Below, piece after piece: positions 62,562-64,000 of a stretch of 64,000 nucleotides of DNA. The stretch is from the NCBI GenBank assembly GCA_013397075.1, contig VWZS01009792.1, positions 1,253,058-1,317,057 on the forward strand. Direction: 5' to 3'. The position numbers were made by a program, and so were the translations under genes. Source of the DNA: Rhabdornis inornatus (taxonomy: Eukaryota; Chordata; Aves; Passeriformes; Rhabdornithidae). The notes below the pieces were generated by a model. The model had not been told where the DNA came from and made no database searches. It was given only the letters and a program-made list of their open reading frames with translations. Every line of letters starts with the position of its first letter. Position 1 is the first letter of the stretch.

Positions 62562-62710
62562 NNNNNNNNNNNNNNNNNNNNNNNNNNNNNNNNNNNNNNN
62601 NNNNNNNNNNNNNNNNNNNNNNNNNNNNNNNNNNNNNNNNNNNNNNNNNNNNNNNNNNNNNNNNNNNNNNNNNNNNNNNNNNNNNNNNNNNNNNNNNNNN
62701 NNNNNNNNNN
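62562..62710. other. Assembly gap (149 N) that probably holds exon 1
   Basis: The sequence after the gap begins exactly with the block that follows the exon 1 contig (62150 equals 62711). The unique 216 bp piece 61934-62149, which contains exon 1, therefore fits here. The N count need not equal the real size. Confidence 0.85.
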
Positions 62711-62969
62711 GAGGCGCGGCGGGGCTGAGGGGGCTGCTGCCCGCCCGGTGTGCGCCCCGGGGGCTGGGGTGTGCCGCACCTCCGCCCGTCCGTGTGTGCA
62801 TGTGTGCGTGTGTGTGGGGGGTCCCCGCCGTGTGTGTGGGCGTGGGGGGGTCTCCGCCCTCTGTGTGTGTGTGTGTGTGTGTCTCGGCTGTGTGCGGGTC
62901 TCTATCGCCTGGATACTTCTAGCCCCCCTACCCGCCCTCAGCCCGGGGCGCGATGCCCGGGCGGGCGCT
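62711..62969 (+). repeat. About 260 bp block, copy 2 (start of intron 1, continuous with downstream)
   Basis: Matches 62150-62410 with one 2 bp and one 1 bp difference. It runs on without a gap into 62970 and beyond, so this copy is in the right place. Confidence 0.9.
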
Positions 62970-64000
62970 GGCGGTGGGGCCGCGCCGCGGAGCCGACCTG
63001 GGCTTTGTTCGCCCTCAGCGCGGCTTGCCGAGCTTTATCTATGGCCTCCCCCTCCCCTTCCCCCGCCGCCCTGCCGGGCAGCCCCCGGCGCGGCCGGGGC
63101 CGCTGTGCCCGCACGGTGTCTCCCGGCCGGAGCGTCTCCCGCGCCCCAGTCACGGAAAACCGACGTGGAAAGAGTACAAGGAAGAAAAAGAAAAAGAACC
63201 CCGAACACCAGCCGTGCGTGCGTAGCACATCCAGCATCCAGGCTGGTTTTGCTTTTGAGTGGGTGGAAGGGGCCGGGAGGCTCCGGGAGAGCCCTCGGAA
63301 CCCGATGGCCACGACTGAGCCCTGCGGAGGAAACGTGAGAGGATTTGAGGGTGGGAGGAGAGGAGCTTGGATGGACCTAAACGCATTTGTTTTTCGTGGT
63401 GAAAGAAAACAAAGGAGTAGATATTCTCAAACAAAAAAAGCAATCAGCCATACCCAGAACCCACACATACCACATCAAACGTTCCTGGCCTGCTAAAACG
63501 TAGGCAGATGTTTTTCATCTGAAATACTAGATATTATTAGGTTCCTGTAATGAACTTGACTGCCATATCGGTGTTTCCTCAACACATCTCTAAAATAATA
63601 GTAAGCTTTCACTAAAGTTGACCCAAACTTGTGTGAAACTCTAAAAGGTGACAAAACACCTATGGAGGTTTAGGTTCACAGTAAAATGTGTATGAGTAGT
63701 GTCAGGAGGTCAGGTTTTATTTCCTAATGAAATGTTAATGCTTGTGTTAATGTCACTGCTGTTTTGGGAAAATTACTCATGGGGCCAAAATTCTGTGTCT
63801 ATAATGGAATGGTGAACTCTGATCTCCTGAATGAAAGGGAAGAGGTAGTTCTGCATTAAATGTGTTTCCTGAAGCAGAGTTAGAAACAAGGTAGATGCTG
63901 TGTAAGAACTTTGAGTTACTAGTATTTAGTTGACAAGGCTAGTTATCAAGATTCATATTGAACTGCTTCATGTAACGAAAACTGTGGAAAGAACTTGTTG
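62970..64000 (+). other. Intron 1 of the signal-peptide gene
   Basis: CpG-rich to about 63360, then AT-rich. No further exon was recognised before the window ends. Long frames over 62748-63496 are caused by high GC content and by the intron's lack of stops, and I do not call them coding. Confidence 0.6.

Larger units (their letters stand above)
61736..63360 (+). promoter_or_regulatory. CpG island promoter of a plus-strand gene (misassembled)
   Basis: The sequence changes from AT-rich to very CpG-rich at about 61736, and the island continues past exon 1 into intron 1 to about 63360. No TATA box was seen, which is usual for CpG-island promoters. Gaps at 61933, 62411 and 62562-62710 break it, and repeats at those gaps show that the printed order is wrong: 62412-62561 should come before exon 1. 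The real core promoter is therefore most likely in 61736-61892 continuing into 62412-62561. Confidence 0.8.

Noticed and set aside
62748..63496. 196- and 248-codon frames in intron 1
   Set aside because: They overlap each other in different frames in very GC-rich DNA and follow directly from exon 1's splice donor, so they are intronic by position. Residue composition is that of GT and GC repeats.

Overview
This window is animal nuclear DNA, almost certainly from a bird. Every recognisable interspersed repeat fits a sauropsid genome. There are about a dozen CR1 LINE pieces, several ending in the CR1-type 3' end (variants of ATTCTATGATTCTATG), one fragment of an avian ERVL-type LTR, and one old amniote repeat. 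No L1, Alu or B1/B2-like sequence was seen. There is no prokaryotic organisation: no operons, ribosome binding sites or dense coding. The short open frames scattered over both strands are mostly chance.

Region by region. 0-3 kb holds three CR1 copies, one with a fake 297 bp duplication at a 1 bp gap. 3-10 kb is repeat-poor intergenic DNA. At 10.4-11.3 kb on the minus strand lies the only arrangement in the interior that resembles a gene end: a pyrimidine-rich splice acceptor, a 175-codon frame, and an AATAAA signal with GT-rich sequence after it. 13.5-17.1 kb holds an old CR1, a short tandem repeat, a ~189 bp period satellite-like array and an LTR fragment. 18.4-23.1 kb holds a 56-nt poly(A) run and two nearly identical 2,038 bp blocks, which I read as two haplotypes of one locus assembled in series. 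23-31 kb is quiet apart from one old amniote repeat. At 31.2-32.1 kb a CpG-rich island contains an 86 bp dimeric minisatellite directly next to a CR1 3' end. Smaller CpG-rich patches lie at 36.0-36.3 kb and 47.4-48.6 kb. 51.5-51.7 kb holds a ~197 bp polypyrimidine tract.

The one well-supported gene begins at 61.9 kb on the plus strand. A CpG island holds a first coding exon for a 21-residue signal peptide, in good start context, ending at a GT splice donor. The rest of the gene is outside the window and I cannot name it. This promoter is misassembled. A 40 bp repeat and a ~260 bp repeat, at gaps at 61933, 62411 and 62562-62710, show that the contig carrying exon 1 belongs inside the 149 N gap. 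The real promoter sequence just before exon 1 is therefore 62412-62561.

I did not find a clearly new biological system. The most useful observations are the three assembly duplications (one displaces a first exon), the 189 bp satellite array, the dimeric minisatellite in a CpG island, and the orphan minus-strand terminal-exon candidate.
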